The position numbers and the translations under genes are program-made. Shown here one piece after another: positions 8,001-8,402 of a stretch of 8,402 nt of DNA. The DNA is from a bacterium (GTDB lineage Bacteria > UBA6262). The first letter of the stretch is position 1, and each line of letters starts with the position of its first letter. The stretch lies in the NCBI GenBank assembly GCA_028716025.1, contig JAQUQP010000079.1, forward strand, positions 1-8,402. The letters run 5' to 3'. Under the pieces are notes generated by a model. It was not told where the DNA came from, did not search any database, and worked only from the letters and a program-made list of their open reading frames with translations.

Positions 8001-8231
8001 TCAGTAGTAATGGCGGAGGTCGTATTCAACTTTTTGCGCGATCCGGCCGGTCAGCCGCAAGGAATCCTGGCTATAGCTCGTGATATCACTGAACGTAACC
8101 GAATGAACGCCGAACTGCAAAAGAAGATGAAAGAACTGGAACGGTTCAATAAGGTTACCCTGGAACGGGAAAAACGGATCATCGAACTAAAGAAAAAACT
8201 GAAGGAGCTGGAGCAGAATCCCCATGGATAA
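5082..8231 (+). CDS. Soluble multi-PAS (seven PAS, one GAF-like) sensor protein without an output domain
   Basis: The 1049-residue protein is a chain of sensory domains with no membrane helix or signal peptide, so it is probably cytoplasmic. Approximate domains: PAS1 5-121, a GAF-like segment 131-245, PAS2 253-366, PAS3 377-493, PAS4 504-619 (PAS_3-like, with the HWVHSR strand), PAS5 632-744, PAS6 757-871 and PAS7 881-1004. Each PAS ends with the usual D-(I/V/L)-(T/S) signature: QDLTS (116), RDVTE (362), RDITE (488), EDVTD (614), TDISE (740), VDVTE (866) and RDITE (1000). PAS5 and PAS6 both begin with a P-x-x-(V/I)FYKD pattern and look like an internal duplication. Residues 1005-1045 form a charged coiled coil (KELERFN...IIELKKKLKELE) resembling the linker that in many proteins leads to a histidine kinase, but the protein stops there. 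No H-box, HATPase, GGDEF, EAL or receiver motif is present. AAGGTG at 5072-5077 precedes the ATG by 4 bases. The ligand is unknown. Confidence 0.93.
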   Translation: MVEERELHKLISETMTDGLLELDLQGKIVQANPAALVMLGYTREEIIRKTHRDVTPAKWHQQESQTIQEATLSQGQPVKIEQEYLRQNGSSFPAALKPVLLTDAGKKPIKILIFFQDLTSQKEQGQLQQTHLRQLNSLSLITRKLQENGSIEQTIHFILEALVAAMTHSHLAVPLIALEDETFSTNKYSDDLEYGLTTPLYINGREAGEVTVYYSENKPFVLPDEQNILDTVASALGIWLSLKSANQELADFEDQYRTIFDAMADGFALYEVKNEGQELIVADWNRAAEKMYNLLRHDILGQDIKKFFPALGKTDIYKAIVECARTGEAKILPLVHYEDDQRSQYMHNIIYGVGDRVAVIFRDVTEEEKIRRELVNSEQKFRSLIEGSAEAIYLHTPDLVNPRFVDINQSACQMLHYTRDELLALGPAKIDSPEYAALVQERMAKVLQDGKALFESEHITKEGQPIPVEINISVVEVSGQKYILSFVRDITERKQVENVLQESEERFRNLSDLAPAGIFFLNMQGEVVYVNKRLISLSGMSFDECLGHGWRKLIHPEEQEQVLKIIEETMSQGKEFSLKFRILNKQNEIHWVHSRIKMMVSAKNQPTGFIGIVEDVTDMKKAETELTNQLAFIQQLLETIPNPVFYKDINGIYLGCNQSFERFLGQSKETVIGKSVFELSPKDLAETYHQKDQELLNHPGTQIYESSIQQADGTRRAVIFDKATYNSPDGTVAGLIGVITDISESKKAADELRKQQQELSTILDSTPALIFYKDKENNFVRVNQAMAKSMSLTKKQLEGKSLFDIYPREEAEQYWQDDKAVMASGQPKLNIVEPMQTKEGIKWVQTDKIPYKNEQSEIIGIVGFAVDVTERKKAEEALRVSEYSYRLLAENATDVIWTVDMQMKPTYMSPSITRLVGYSVEEAMKRSMAEAYSPRSYELAKKIFAEELAREKEEPKDLSRSRVLELELNHKNGSVVMAEVVFNFLRDPAGQPQGILAIARDITERNRMNAELQKKMKELERFNKVTLEREKRIIELKKKLKELEQNPHG

Positions 8232-8402
8232 GAAAAAGGCCAGTTTTCTAGTGCTGCCATATACTTTGCTCTTCATGGTTCTATTGCTGGTTTTCGAAGT
8301 TCTGAAAACTGAGGTCTTGGTAATCAAGAGCGTCTGGCTATCCAGCTTTTTGACTATCCTGTTCGTGACCTTATGCGTGTTCCTCTTCCTGTTATTGCTT
8401 AG
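8224..8402 (+). CDS. N-terminus of a membrane protein overlapping the PAS gene (partial, runs off window)
   Basis: An ATG at 8224 opens a frame that stays open to the window edge (59 codons). It starts MDKKKASFLVLPYTLL and shows two hydrophobic helices, at about residues 7-27 and 38-59, joined by a short linker (about 28-37: KTEVLVIKSV). The start overlaps the PAS gene's stop as ATGGATAA (8224-8231), a common sign of translational coupling. GGAG at 8210-8213, 10 bases upstream, can serve as a ribosome binding site. The lysine-rich N-terminus before the first helix suggests an N-in topology. The family is not recognisable from this fragment. A membrane histidine kinase or another signalling partner would fit the context, but that is inference. 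Confidence 0.72.
   Translation, partial: MDKKKASFLVLPYTLLFMVLLLVFEVLKTEVLVIKSVWLSSFLTILFVTLCVFLFLLLL

Overview
All recognisable genes in this window lie on the plus strand of a bacterial chromosome fragment with moderate G+C content and tight gene spacing. The window holds the last codons of an ABC metal-transporter permease, a complete P-type cation ATPase, a complete type III glutamine synthetase (glnN), a complete soluble protein with seven PAS domains and a GAF-like segment, and the first 59 codons of a membrane protein. Nothing identifies the species. GSIII occurs in Bacteroidota, Cyanobacteria, some Firmicutes, Verrucomicrobia-type lineages and several uncultivated phyla. The large PAS sensor and the palindromic intergenic repeat would suit an environmental, possibly uncultivated lineage such as Omnitrophota, but that is only a guess.

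Layout: (i) 1-101, tail of a ZnuB/MntB-like permease. (ii) 120-2678, a P2-like ATPase with all catalytic motifs but ion-site residues that differ from SERCA-type calcium pumps. (iii) 2663-2697, a short junction with an inverted repeat and a good housekeeping promoter for glnN. The promoter's -35 box lies inside the end of the ATPase gene. (iv) 2728-4920, glnN, whose start is fixed by a strong Shine-Dalgarno sequence 18 bases downstream of the first possible ATG. (v) 4921-5081, a 161-base gap filled by a 9-bp perfect hairpin and a roughly 110-bp imperfect palindrome. (vi) 5082-8231, the multi-PAS protein, which ends in a coiled coil with no kinase, cyclase or other output domain. (vii) 8224 to the window end, a two-helix membrane protein N-terminus that overlaps the PAS gene by 8 bases.

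How the genes work together: the permease and the ATPase, 18 bases apart, may form a cation-transport unit. glnN is probably transcribed at least partly from its own promoter and supplies glutamine. The PAS protein and the overlapping membrane protein are likely translationally coupled and may form one signalling system, with the output on the downstream protein. No mobile element with a transposase, CRISPR array, tRNA or rRNA is visible. The most unusual points are the output-less seven-PAS sensor, the palindromic intergenic element and the altered ion-binding residues of the ATPase.
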